From contig NZ_SGXM01000001.1 in the NCBI RefSeq assembly GCF_004217045.1, positions 310,001-374,000 of the forward strand: a stretch of 64,000 bases of DNA. Reading direction: 5' to 3'. A program made the translations under genes and the position numbers. Numbering within the stretch: the first letter of the stretch is position 1; each line of letters opens with the position of its first letter. This stretch comes from Cupriavidus agavae (GTDB lineage Bacteria; Pseudomonadota; Gammaproteobacteria; Burkholderiales; Burkholderiaceae). A model generated the notes under the pieces. That model was given only the letters and a program-made list of their open reading frames with translations. It ran no database searches and was not told where the DNA came from. This document shows, piece by piece, positions 55,186 to 62,884 of the stretch.

Positions 55186-55957
55186 CCCGCGCAGCGAGCC
55201 GGCAACGTTGTTCCTGCTGGCACATCCCGATGACGAGTTCGGCTGCTTCGAATCGATCCGACGGATCGTTGGAACGGGCCGCCGCGTGGCGATCGTCTAT
55301 CTGACCGATGGCGGCTCGGACCCTGCGATGGTGTCGCGTCGCATGACGGAAAGCCGGCAAGTGCTGGCGCGGCTCGGAGTCTGCGCCGACGATCTCCATT
55401 TCATTGGCGCGCTCGCGCGCTTTCCTGACGGAGGATTGCACAGGCACCTGAAAGCGGCATGGCTGGCATGCCAGTCGTTCTGCGACGCGCACGGCCCCTT
55501 CGATGCCATCTACGTGCCCGCATGGGAGGGTGGTCATCCCGATCACGATGCCACCCACGCCCTGGCGGTGCTGCTGGCGCGCAAGCAGGGTATCCCGGAC
55601 GTATTCCAGTTCTCGCTGTACAACGCGAACGCGGTGCCGAAGCCGTTCTTCCGTGTGCTCAGCCCGCTGGCGGAGAATGGCGAGCGGATCAGACTCCCGA
55701 TTCCGTGGCGGGCAAGATTTCACTACCTGCGGTTATGTCTGTCGTATCCGTCGCAATGGAAAACCTGGGTCGGCCTGCTTCCTTTCGTTGCTCCCAAGCT
55801 GCTCATCGGCGGTAACTATTGCCTCCAGCGCACGAACATGGCGCGGCTGGAACAGCGACCGCACGGCGGCGCCCTTCTCTACGAGAGCAGGGGATGGCTC
55901 ACCTGGCCGGCTTTCGAAAGCGAATTGCGACATTTCCTCGATTCCGTATCTGTTTAA
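55175..55957 (+). CDS. PIG-L family deacetylase
   Basis: Zinc-dependent de-N-acetylase of the LmbE/PIG-L fold, 260 residues. Metal and catalytic motifs are present: FLLAHPDDEFGCFES (AHPDDE, about 17-22) and the downstream WEGGHPDHDATHALAV (HPDH). Family members remove acetyl from GlcNAc-type sugars or related amides. It overlaps the GNAT gene by 11 nt, so the two are likely co-translated; a deacetylate-then-acylate sequence on one sugar is a reasonable reading. The C-terminal part (RFHYLRLCLSYPSQWKTW) is not typical of simple LmbE proteins. Confidence 0.87.
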   Translation: MPTSPRSEPATLFLLAHPDDEFGCFESIRRIVGTGRRVAIVYLTDGGSDPAMVSRRMTESRQVLARLGVCADDLHFIGALARFPDGGLHRHLKAAWLACQSFCDAHGPFDAIYVPAWEGGHPDHDATHALAVLLARKQGIPDVFQFSLYNANAVPKPFFRVLSPLAENGERIRLPIPWRARFHYLRLCLSYPSQWKTWVGLLPFVAPKLLIGGNYCLQRTNMARLEQRPHGGALLYESRGWLTWPAFESELRHFLDSVSV

Positions 55958-56015
55958 CGGGGCCCGGGCGGGCGGCATTCTCCGCCTTGGCCGCCCTTAC
56001 TGAACTGTCTGTTCC

Positions 56016-58118
56016 ATGGTATTTCTCAAATCGAACTGGTGGCTTGCGGGGCTGCTGATGCTCGCGGGTTGTCTCCTGGTTGGCCTGGGCTTCTTCCAGA
56101 CATCCATCTGGGATTCCGTGCCCGACGCGCGGATGCAGGAACTCGCCTGGCTGGCAGTCATGGCCATCGGCGTCACCGTGCCGCTGGCCTGGATCTTCCG
56201 CATCCGCGCCAGCTCCATCGTGCTGGCCATCGGTGCCATATTGCTGTGGCGGCATGCCGGGACGGCGCCGGTCATTGCCACGATCTTCTTTGCCGGGGCA
56301 GCACTCGGGGTTGGCACCCTCTACGTGCCGGAAGCCGGCAACCGCCGCTGGGCGCTGGCGTTGCTGATCGGCATGCTGATCCTGGCCGGGTTCTTCGGAT
56401 GGCTGCTGCCCTACCCGATTCACGATCGCCTGGTCTACGCCTTGGTCATGGGCGCCATCTGGATCATCCGTTTCCCGGTGATCCGGCAGGCTGTCACACG
56501 GTCTGTGACGGCATGGCGCGGGGCAACGCGGCGCTCGCCGCTCTGGTCGCTGTTTTTCGCCGTCGTCTTCCTGCTGGGGTCGATGGCCCTGTGGCTGCCG
56601 ACCGTCCAGTTCGACGATCTCGCCGGCCATCTGGCCATCACGTACCAACTGCTCGAACTCAGGTATTACCGGCTCGACGCGGCATCGCAGGTCTGGGCCA
56701 TGACGCCCTGGGCCACGGACGTGATGCAGGCCGTCGTCGCCGTCCTGGCCAGGGAAGAAGCGCGAAGCGCGTTCAACGCCCTGTGGTACGGGCTGGCCGC
56801 GTACTTCCTGTGGGACATCGCGCGCAGCCTGGGCCTGCCCGTGGCGCTGCGATGGCTGGTTGCCGCCGCGTTCGCCAGCCAGCCTCTGGTCATGCCATTG
56901 CTGGGCGGCATGCAGGTCGAGGCCGCGCTGACCGCCATTACTGCGGCAGCGATCGCCACGGCCCTGCACGTCAAGGTGAAGGGCAATGTCCGCTCGCTGA
57001 TGCCACTGGTCCTGGTCTGCAGCGGCTTGCTGGCGATCAAGGCGACACAGATCATGATCGTCGCGCCATTGGCAGTCTGGGCCCTTGCCGGCCGCCGCAT
57101 CGGCAGAGAACTCCTCGCCATCGGCAAGTTGCTGCCGCTGATCTTCGTGATCACCGGGTCAAGCTACTTCTACGCCGGGGTGATCACCGGCAATCCGGTA
57201 CTGCCGGTCTTCAACGATATCTTCCGTTCGCCGTACTTCGGCGTGGAGCGATTCAGCGATTCCCATTGGCACGGCGGCATGCAGTGGATGCTGCCCTGGC
57301 ACCTGACGTTCTCGACCGCGCGTTACATGGAAGCGTACGAAGGCGCCGCCGGCTTCCTGATGCTCGCCTTGCTGGGCGGCGTCTTGCTGGCGCTGATCGC
57401 GCCGCGGAGCCGCGCGCCGATGCTGGTGGCGCTGATCGCGTTTCTTGGAACGTTCTACAACATCCAGTATCTCCGCTACATCTTTCCGATGCTGACGGTC
57501 GCCATTCCGCTGACCGTGGCGGGCTTCTACTACGCCATGGGACGGCACCGCATCATTGCGGCCGTGCTGGCCGCGCTGGTGGTCCTGAACCTGTGTTTCT
57601 ATCCAAACTCCTTCTACCGGCTCAGGGGCGATGACCTGATCTGGGATGTCGCCATGCTGCAGCGGACCGGCGCCGAGGTCGATGCCGCATTCGCGCCCGA
57701 AAAAGTGATCGCGAACTACGTGCGTGCCGTGGGCAACGGTGGCGGGGTGCTGCTGGCGGAGAATGGCCGTCCGTATGGCGCGCCGTTCGCCGGTCTCGCG
57801 CTGACACCTATCTGGTATGACCACACCATCATGGCGGCGGCGCACGAGGCGGACGCGGACCCCGAGGGCGAAGTCTGGCAACGCCTGCTGCGCGATCTGG
57901 GTATCGGCTATGTCGTGACCGGAGCGACCGAGCGGCCCTCGTTGGCGGCTGCGCTCGACGCGCTGGACGCCAGGCCGGTGCTGACCCTGAGCGGAATGAC
58001 GGCGTGGCAGCTCAGCCCGGAGGCGGGCTCCAGGGTCCCCCCGACGCTTGCCCAGACGCGCGACTATGCCCGTCAATACCTCTGGCCGGAATGGCTGCGT
58101 GCCTGGATGCAAAAATGA
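56016..58118 (+). CDS. Large GT-C-like multi-spanning membrane protein
   Basis: A 700-residue protein with about 14 membrane helices and a short C-terminal soluble part. A periplasmic loop with WLPTVQFDDLAGHLAITYQ carries acidic residues in the place expected for GT-C/ArnT-like transferases, and SPYFGVERFSDSHWHGG forms another large loop. It fits a glycosyltransferase working on a lipid-linked donor, or possibly a Wzy-like polymerase; the family cannot be fixed from sequence by eye. No ribosome site is obvious before the ATG. ATGA overlap with the following small gene. Confidence 0.75.
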   Translation: MVFLKSNWWLAGLLMLAGCLLVGLGFFQTSIWDSVPDARMQELAWLAVMAIGVTVPLAWIFRIRASSIVLAIGAILLWRHAGTAPVIATIFFAGAALGVGTLYVPEAGNRRWALALLIGMLILAGFFGWLLPYPIHDRLVYALVMGAIWIIRFPVIRQAVTRSVTAWRGATRRSPLWSLFFAVVFLLGSMALWLPTVQFDDLAGHLAITYQLLELRYYRLDAASQVWAMTPWATDVMQAVVAVLAREEARSAFNALWYGLAAYFLWDIARSLGLPVALRWLVAAAFASQPLVMPLLGGMQVEAALTAITAAAIATALHVKVKGNVRSLMPLVLVCSGLLAIKATQIMIVAPLAVWALAGRRIGRELLAIGKLLPLIFVITGSSYFYAGVITGNPVLPVFNDIFRSPYFGVERFSDSHWHGGMQWMLPWHLTFSTARYMEAYEGAAGFLMLALLGGVLLALIAPRSRAPMLVALIAFLGTFYNIQYLRYIFPMLTVAIPLTVAGFYYAMGRHRIIAAVLAALVVLNLCFYPNSFYRLRGDDLIWDVAMLQRTGAEVDAAFAPEKVIANYVRAVGNGGGVLLAENGRPYGAPFAGLALTPIWYDHTIMAAAHEADADPEGEVWQRLLRDLGIGYVVTGATERPSLAAALDALDARPVLTLSGMTAWQLSPEAGSRVPPTLAQTRDYARQYLWPEWLRAWMQK

Positions 58119-58564
58119 CACGACGACGCTCTACAATTACCGCGTTGGCGCTGTGCGGTTTCCTGGCCGTTACGGCCGCATGGGCGCTGAGTTCGCGCCT
58201 GACGCCGCATCTCGGCCGCGTTCCGGGTGACCTGCTCATTGCCGCCTCGCTGGATCGTCCGCAGGCAGATGGGGCGCGTCTGGCGCTGGAAGCTGCGTCG
58301 CCGGCACGCATCTGTGGATCGGCTGCGCCGTTCGCGCTGACGGCGCGCTGGCAGGTGGATCCTGCCGTAGCGCCCTGGACCCAGCTCTGGCTGCTTGGCG
58401 AAGATGGCAACCCGGTGCTGTGGCATGCCGGGGCGACGCCCTCGGGCGAAAAACAGACGGGCCCGTGGGTCGGCCCGCACACGATGTTCCTGTTGGTCGC
58501 CGGAAATACCGGAGAATTGATTGCTGCAGTTCGCGCGGAGGAGTTGCCTTGCGTTAAAGGTTGA
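58115..58564 (+). CDS. Small secreted or membrane-anchored protein of unknown function
   Basis: A 149-residue protein with an N-terminal signal or anchor helix (about 8-26, ALALCGFLAVTAAWALSS). A soluble domain follows with two Cys (ICGSAA and ELPCVKG) that could form a periplasmic disulfide. I do not recognise a family. It starts within the stop codon of the large membrane protein (ATGA), so it is made together with it; a periplasmic partner of that GT-C-like protein is possible but not shown. Confidence 0.7.
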   Translation: MTRRRSTITALALCGFLAVTAAWALSSRLTPHLGRVPGDLLIAASLDRPQADGARLALEAASPARICGSAAPFALTARWQVDPAVAPWTQLWLLGEDGNPVLWHAGATPSGEKQTGPWVGPHTMFLLVAGNTGELIAAVRAEELPCVKG

Positions 58565-58618
58565 AGACCGTATTCGTTGACGTTTTTTCGCCCCCAATCA
58601 CGTTCGACCAAGAATTCC

Positions 58619-59569
58619 ATGACGCCCCCCAACCGCCTGGTTTCGATCGTTGTACCGTTTTATAACGAAGGACAGGGAGCCGACGCGTTCTACGCGGCGA
58701 TTACCCCCGTCTTCGATCGCGTCCCCGATTGCGATTTCGAAGTTGTCTGCGTCGATGACGGCAGCCGGGATGACACGCTGCAGCGTCTGATTGGCCTGGT
58801 AGAACGCGACAAGCGGTTTCGCACCATCGAATTGTCCCGGAACTTCGGCAAGGAAGCGGCGTTGACCGCCGGTATCGACGCCGCGCGCGGGGACGCCGTC
58901 ATTCCCATCGATGCCGATCTGCAGGATCCGCCGATGCTGATTCCCGAACTGATCGCGGAGTGGCAGCGCGGCAGCGAGGTCGTGCTGGCGCGCCGCGCCG
59001 ACCGCACCTCGGATTCGTTCATCAAGCGGAAGTCGGCGGAATTTTTCTACCGCTCGCACAACCACCTTTCGACCATCAAGATCCCCGAGAACGTCGGGGA
59101 TTTCCGCCTGATGGACCGCGTGGCCGTCGATGCGCTGAAAGCCCTTCCCGAACAGCAGCGTTTCATGAAGGGACTTTTCGCCTGGATTGGTTTTCGGACG
59201 TCGGTCGTTGACTACACCCGCCATCAGCGTGCGGTCGGTGACACGAAATTCTCGGGCTGGAAGCTGTGGAACCTGGCGCTGGAAGGCATTACCAGCTTCA
59301 GTACCGCGCCGCTCAAGCTGTGGACCTATGTCGGCCTGGCAGGGGCCATGCTGACCTTGCTGTACGGCGCATACATCGTGTTCCGCACGATCGTGCATGG
59401 CGTCGACGTACCCGGCTACGCGTCACTGCTGGTGGCCGTGCTGTTTCTCGGCAGCGTGCAGCTGATCGGGATCGGCGTGCTCGGCGAGTATGTCGGCCGG
59501 ATCTACATGGAGTCGAAGCGCCGCCCGTCCTATATCGTCCGCAAACGGCACGAGCGCGACGAAAACTGA
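58619..59569 (+). CDS. Polyprenyl-phosphate glycosyltransferase, GtrB/YfdH-like
   Basis: Makes a bactoprenol-phosphate-linked hexose (glucose in phage GtrB systems). The 316-residue product has VSIVVPFYNEGQGADAFYAA, VCVDDGSRDDTL, IDADLQDPPMLIPELI (DxD) and LSRNFGKEAALTAGID, then two C-terminal membrane helices (about 238-260 and 270-295) and a basic end. This is nearly the full GtrB pattern. ATG 58619 is chosen over an upstream in-frame start because homologues begin just before the first beta strand. Last plus-strand gene, converging with a methyltransferase gene 26 nt on. Confidence 0.92.
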   Translation: MTPPNRLVSIVVPFYNEGQGADAFYAAITPVFDRVPDCDFEVVCVDDGSRDDTLQRLIGLVERDKRFRTIELSRNFGKEAALTAGIDAARGDAVIPIDADLQDPPMLIPELIAEWQRGSEVVLARRADRTSDSFIKRKSAEFFYRSHNHLSTIKIPENVGDFRLMDRVAVDALKALPEQQRFMKGLFAWIGFRTSVVDYTRHQRAVGDTKFSGWKLWNLALEGITSFSTAPLKLWTYVGLAGAMLTLLYGAYIVFRTIVHGVDVPGYASLLVAVLFLGSVQLIGIGVLGEYVGRIYMESKRRPSYIVRKRHERDEN

Positions 59570-59595
59570 CTGAGCCGGCGCCTTGTGCCGATGCG

Positions 59596-60420
59596 TCAGC
59601 GATGCCTGATCGTCGCGCCCATTTGCCAGAAGCGCTTGTTCTGCGACACGCGCGCCGCCACGGGCAGCGAGTGTTGCAGAGGCCAGTAGACCCCGTACTT
59701 CCAATCCGGCTGACTATAGATGGTCAGGTCGTCGAAGCCGGCACGGCGCAGTTCCTTGAGCATCGACCACTCCGAGAACACGCGCATTTCGAGTGTCGTG
59801 CCCGGCCCGCCATGGAACACGAGATCGTCGAATAGCTGCACGTCACCGGAGCGCGTGACGTTTTTCATGCGGAAGCGGCTGCCCAGGTTCTGTAGTTCGT
59901 AGTCGTGCAGATCGGGAAAGTGCTCGATCGTCTTCACGCGTTTCTTGCCGGGACTGAAGTACGGTACGGTGAAGACGAAGACACCGTCCGGTTTCAGCAG
60001 GCGACGTGCATTATCGAAAGCAATCGATACCGGGGGCGCAACGTGCTCGTAGACATCGGTGGAAACGATGAAATCGAGCGTCTCTTCCTGCTCCGGCTCG
60101 ATATCCGTAATGTCGAGCCTCGGTTCCTGGTGGTAGTAGGTGTTCTTGAAGGCGATACGATGCGCCAGCGGTATCGCATAGCCGTCCCAGCAGCTCATGC
60201 CGATACCCACGATGTCCGGACGAGGCGGTGCGATATCCGCTATCGCCATGCTTTCGCCAAACAGCTCGGACGTCAGTACCTGAATGATGGAGCGCATTCT
60301 GACCGTGGAACCGCAGCCGCAGCTCGGCTCTTCGCGGCTCAACTGTCCAAGGGGGACGGTGTTGTCCGCGCCACAAATATTGCATTGGAACGCAATCGGC
60401 TTTTCAGCTTCCGCAAGCAC
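59596..60420 (-). CDS. Class I SAM methyltransferase with Cys-rich N terminus
   Basis: A 274-residue protein: an N-terminal CNICGADN and SCGCGS pair (about 12-36) forms a possible zinc ribbon. A methyltransferase-11-type domain follows with IVSTDVYEHVAPPVSIAFDN and ARRLLKPDGVFVFTVPYFSP, while motif I is degenerate (VVGIGMSCWDG-like region). GTG 60420 is chosen because GAGGAG lies just upstream and the promoter at 60485-60514 would give a 5' leader of about 58 nt; a frame extending to 60474 would start nearly at the transcription start. Probably modifies a glycan or its precursor. Confidence 0.8.
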   Translation of the reverse strand: MLAEAEKPIAFQCNICGADNTVPLGQLSREEPSCGCGSTVRMRSIIQVLTSELFGESMAIADIAPPRPDIVGIGMSCWDGYAIPLAHRIAFKNTYYHQEPRLDITDIEPEQEETLDFIVSTDVYEHVAPPVSIAFDNARRLLKPDGVFVFTVPYFSPGKKRVKTIEHFPDLHDYELQNLGSRFRMKNVTRSGDVQLFDDLVFHGGPGTTLEMRVFSEWSMLKELRRAGFDDLTIYSQPDWKYGVYWPLQHSLPVAARVSQNKRFWQMGATIRHR

Positions 60421-60484
60421 TATCTTTCTCCTCGGGGGCAAAGGTCGATAGGAACTTCTGCTGGGGTAAAGCACTGACTGGTGG

Positions 60485-60514
60485 ATTCTAGGGTTTGTTG
60501 TCGATCCGTTGCAA
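60485..60514 (-). promoter_or_regulatory. Sigma-70 promoter of the minus-strand methyltransferase gene
   Basis: On the minus strand TTGCAA (60514-60509) and TAGAAT (60490-60485) are 18 nt apart. The methyltransferase GTG start lies 65 nt downstream of the -10. Confidence 0.6.
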
Positions 60515-60554
60515 GCGCCGCTTCAGCCGTGGAAAACCCTCGGACCGGCCTGGC

Positions 60555-61634
60555 TCAATGCTGACAGAGCAGTTGCTGCCACTGGTCGACGATGCGGCCC
60601 AACTCGAAATCGCGGGCTTTCTGTCGCCCTGCGAGGGCCATGTCGTTGGCGACCGCGGTGTTGTCCATCAGTGCCGTGATGGCACTGGCGAGTGCTTCGG
60701 GATTCTCCGTGGGCACAAGCAGGGCTTCGCGGTCGCTCAACAGCGCGCGCGGTCCGGCTTCGCAGTCGGTCGACACGACAGGTAACCCGTGCGACATGGC
60801 TTCGAGCAACACCAGCCCGAATCCTTCATATCGGGAACTCAGGCAGAAGACCGACGCCCCCTGGTACAGGCTCGACACATCCTCGCGTGCGCCGGGCAGT
60901 TCGACGGATTCTGCAAGCCCAAGCTGGGCCCGCAGGCGCTCCAGTTCAGGACGCGATTCGCCCTCGCCGGCGATGATCAGGCGCCAGTCCGGCGCGCGTT
61001 CGGCGACCATCGCCCAGGCCCGCAGCAGGATGTCGAAACCCTTGGCATGGGTCAGCCGTCCGACGGCCAGCACGACCTTGGCCTTGCGGGTCGCCGCGTC
61101 GGGCGGAAACGCGAAGGGCAGGGGGTTCGGCACAGTGAGCACGTTGGCGCGAGGCTGGAGCGCCTCTTCCCACCGCGCGTGATCGCGGTCTGTCAGTACC
61201 ACGATGTCGTCGTGGAATCGCGCCGCCAGACGGCGTGCCACGCGGCGCATGGGCCTGCCGAGGTCCTGGTCGAAGAAACAGTGCTCCCAGGCAATCTTGC
61301 GGACAGGCAGGCCCACCGATGCCGGCAGCGTGAACAGGGCCAGCATCGTATCGACCTCGACCAGGATGTCGATCCGATGGGCCTTGAGGAACCTGCGGAT
61401 ACCCGCCACGGTGGCCGGGTATGCCCGCTTGAACGAGGGGCGCCGAGCGAACAGTGCATGGTGGCTGACGCCATCCACCAGGGGAAAGCAGCTGTGCCGA
61501 TCCCAGAGGCTGAGCACGAACGTCGGAAAGCCACGCTCCGCCAGTGCGTTCGCCATGACGGCGGTCATGCGCTCGGCGCCGGCATAGGCATTGAGCGTGC
61601 CCGTCAGAAAGCATATCCGGGGCGTGCCGCTCAT
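60555..61634 (-). CDS. Glycosyltransferase family 4
   Basis: A 359-residue GT-B retaining transferase. It begins RICFLTGTLNAYAGAERMTA (the GG/AE donor-loop region), then carries KVVLAVGRLTHAKGFDILLR, IAGEGESRPELERL, the catalytic-Glu motif RYEGFGLVLLEAMSHGLPVV (EX7E) and a C-terminal helical end. It resembles the RfaG/WcaL group. ATG 61634 overlaps the flippase stop (ATGA). Donor and acceptor are not predictable. Confidence 0.92.
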   Translation of the reverse strand: MSGTPRICFLTGTLNAYAGAERMTAVMANALAERGFPTFVLSLWDRHSCFPLVDGVSHHALFARRPSFKRAYPATVAGIRRFLKAHRIDILVEVDTMLALFTLPASVGLPVRKIAWEHCFFDQDLGRPMRRVARRLAARFHDDIVVLTDRDHARWEEALQPRANVLTVPNPLPFAFPPDAATRKAKVVLAVGRLTHAKGFDILLRAWAMVAERAPDWRLIIAGEGESRPELERLRAQLGLAESVELPGAREDVSSLYQGASVFCLSSRYEGFGLVLLEAMSHGLPVVSTDCEAGPRALLSDREALLVPTENPEALASAITALMDNTAVANDMALAGRQKARDFELGRIVDQWQQLLCQH

Positions 61635-62884
61635 GCCGTGGCCATTTGTACCGACCGGCCTGTGCGCCACCACAGCACGAGCCCGAAGCAGACCGCCATC
61701 GCGTTGGATACCGCATAGCCGGCGATGGCGCCCATCGCGCCGTAGCGGGGAACGGCGATCAGGTCGAACACGATGGTGACGGACAGCACCAGGCCCCATT
61801 TCATGGCTATCCACTTCGGGCGGCGCAGATAGACAGCCAGCAGGCTCAGCCCCACATCCGCGAACACGGGGATGGATGCCAGCGCGGCTACCTGCAGCAG
61901 CCTGCTGGCTGATGAGAATTCGCTGCCGTACAGCAGGTGGATGATCCATTCGGCGCTGGAGGCGATCATCACGGCGCCCACCAATCCGATCAGCCCCAGT
62001 CCCAGCGCCGTGTAGGCAACGTTCTGGCGCGCCACGGACAGTGCATTCTTGCTGTAGATGTACATGGGAGCAATGCCCCCGGCCAGGATGGTGGCGACAA
62101 TCGTGAAGTTGTCGAGGATCTGCATGCTGGCCGCGTAGGCACTGAATTCCGTCAGCGGCACCGACGGCTGAAGGATCAGCTGGTCCGCACGGCGCGCGCC
62201 CATCATCAGGATGAAGCCGATCCAGAACAGCGTGCCAGCCGAGACCAACTGGCGGCACAGTGCCGGCTCGAGTTGCACGCGACGGCCGCCGGGGGTGCGC
62301 GACAGATAGTAGATGAACAGCAGGCTGGCCAGCACGATCGGCTCGACGGCGAACGTGGCGGCAAACAGCGGAACATTGTGGGTCCCCGCCAGGAACAGGC
62401 TGGCGACCAGACCTGCCTTCGCGATCAGGGCCACAAGGCTGAAGATCGTGCCCGGCCGGTTGTTGGTATGGGCCTGCATCCACGCCACGACGACGCCTGC
62501 CGGTTCGCGCAGGAGGATCGATATGCCAAGCAACAGCGCGGCAATCCAGGTCTCGGGTGGCGGCCGCGTGACCAGCAGGAACGTGCACATCAGCAGATAG
62601 CCGAGTGCCGCGCCCCCGATGCGCAGCACGAGCGCATGCATCATCAGCCGGTGCTGTCCTGCAGCAGTGGGCGTCACCACGAGCCGGGGCACCACGACTT
62701 CCCCGCCGCAGATCAGCGCCAGCGACGCTGCGATGAGCACGATCGCCTGCGCGTACTGGAAATGGGCGAAACCCTCGGGGCCCAGCGCCCGCGCCAGCAT
62801 CGCCACCACACCGATGCCGGTAGCCACCTGGAGCCCGCGCTCGATCAGCATCCACAACAGGTTTGTGGCAACGCGGCGCCGCAT
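61631..62884 (-). CDS. wzx: Polysaccharide flippase, Wzx/MATE-like (oligosaccharide translocase family)
   Basis: A 417-residue protein with 12 to 14 predicted membrane helices and no large soluble domain. The start MRRRVATNLLWMLIERGLQVA and the pattern LPNL-like GPEGFAHFQYAQ near residue 35 are typical of Wzx/RfbX flippases, which move undecaprenyl-linked repeat units to the periplasm. ATG 62884 shares a base with the stop of the preceding GT4 gene (TGATG). The frame is open further upstream, but that part is only the other strand's GC-rich shadow. A Wzx route next to an ABC exporter is notable. Confidence 0.88.
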   Translation of the reverse strand: MRRRVATNLLWMLIERGLQVATGIGVVAMLARALGPEGFAHFQYAQAIVLIAASLALICGGEVVVPRLVVTPTAAGQHRLMMHALVLRIGGAALGYLLMCTFLLVTRPPPETWIAALLLGISILLREPAGVVVAWMQAHTNNRPGTIFSLVALIAKAGLVASLFLAGTHNVPLFAATFAVEPIVLASLLFIYYLSRTPGGRRVQLEPALCRQLVSAGTLFWIGFILMMGARRADQLILQPSVPLTEFSAYAASMQILDNFTIVATILAGGIAPMYIYSKNALSVARQNVAYTALGLGLIGLVGAVMIASSAEWIIHLLYGSEFSSASRLLQVAALASIPVFADVGLSLLAVYLRRPKWIAMKWGLVLSVTIVFDLIAVPRYGAMGAIAGYAVSNAMAVCFGLVLWWRTGRSVQMATA

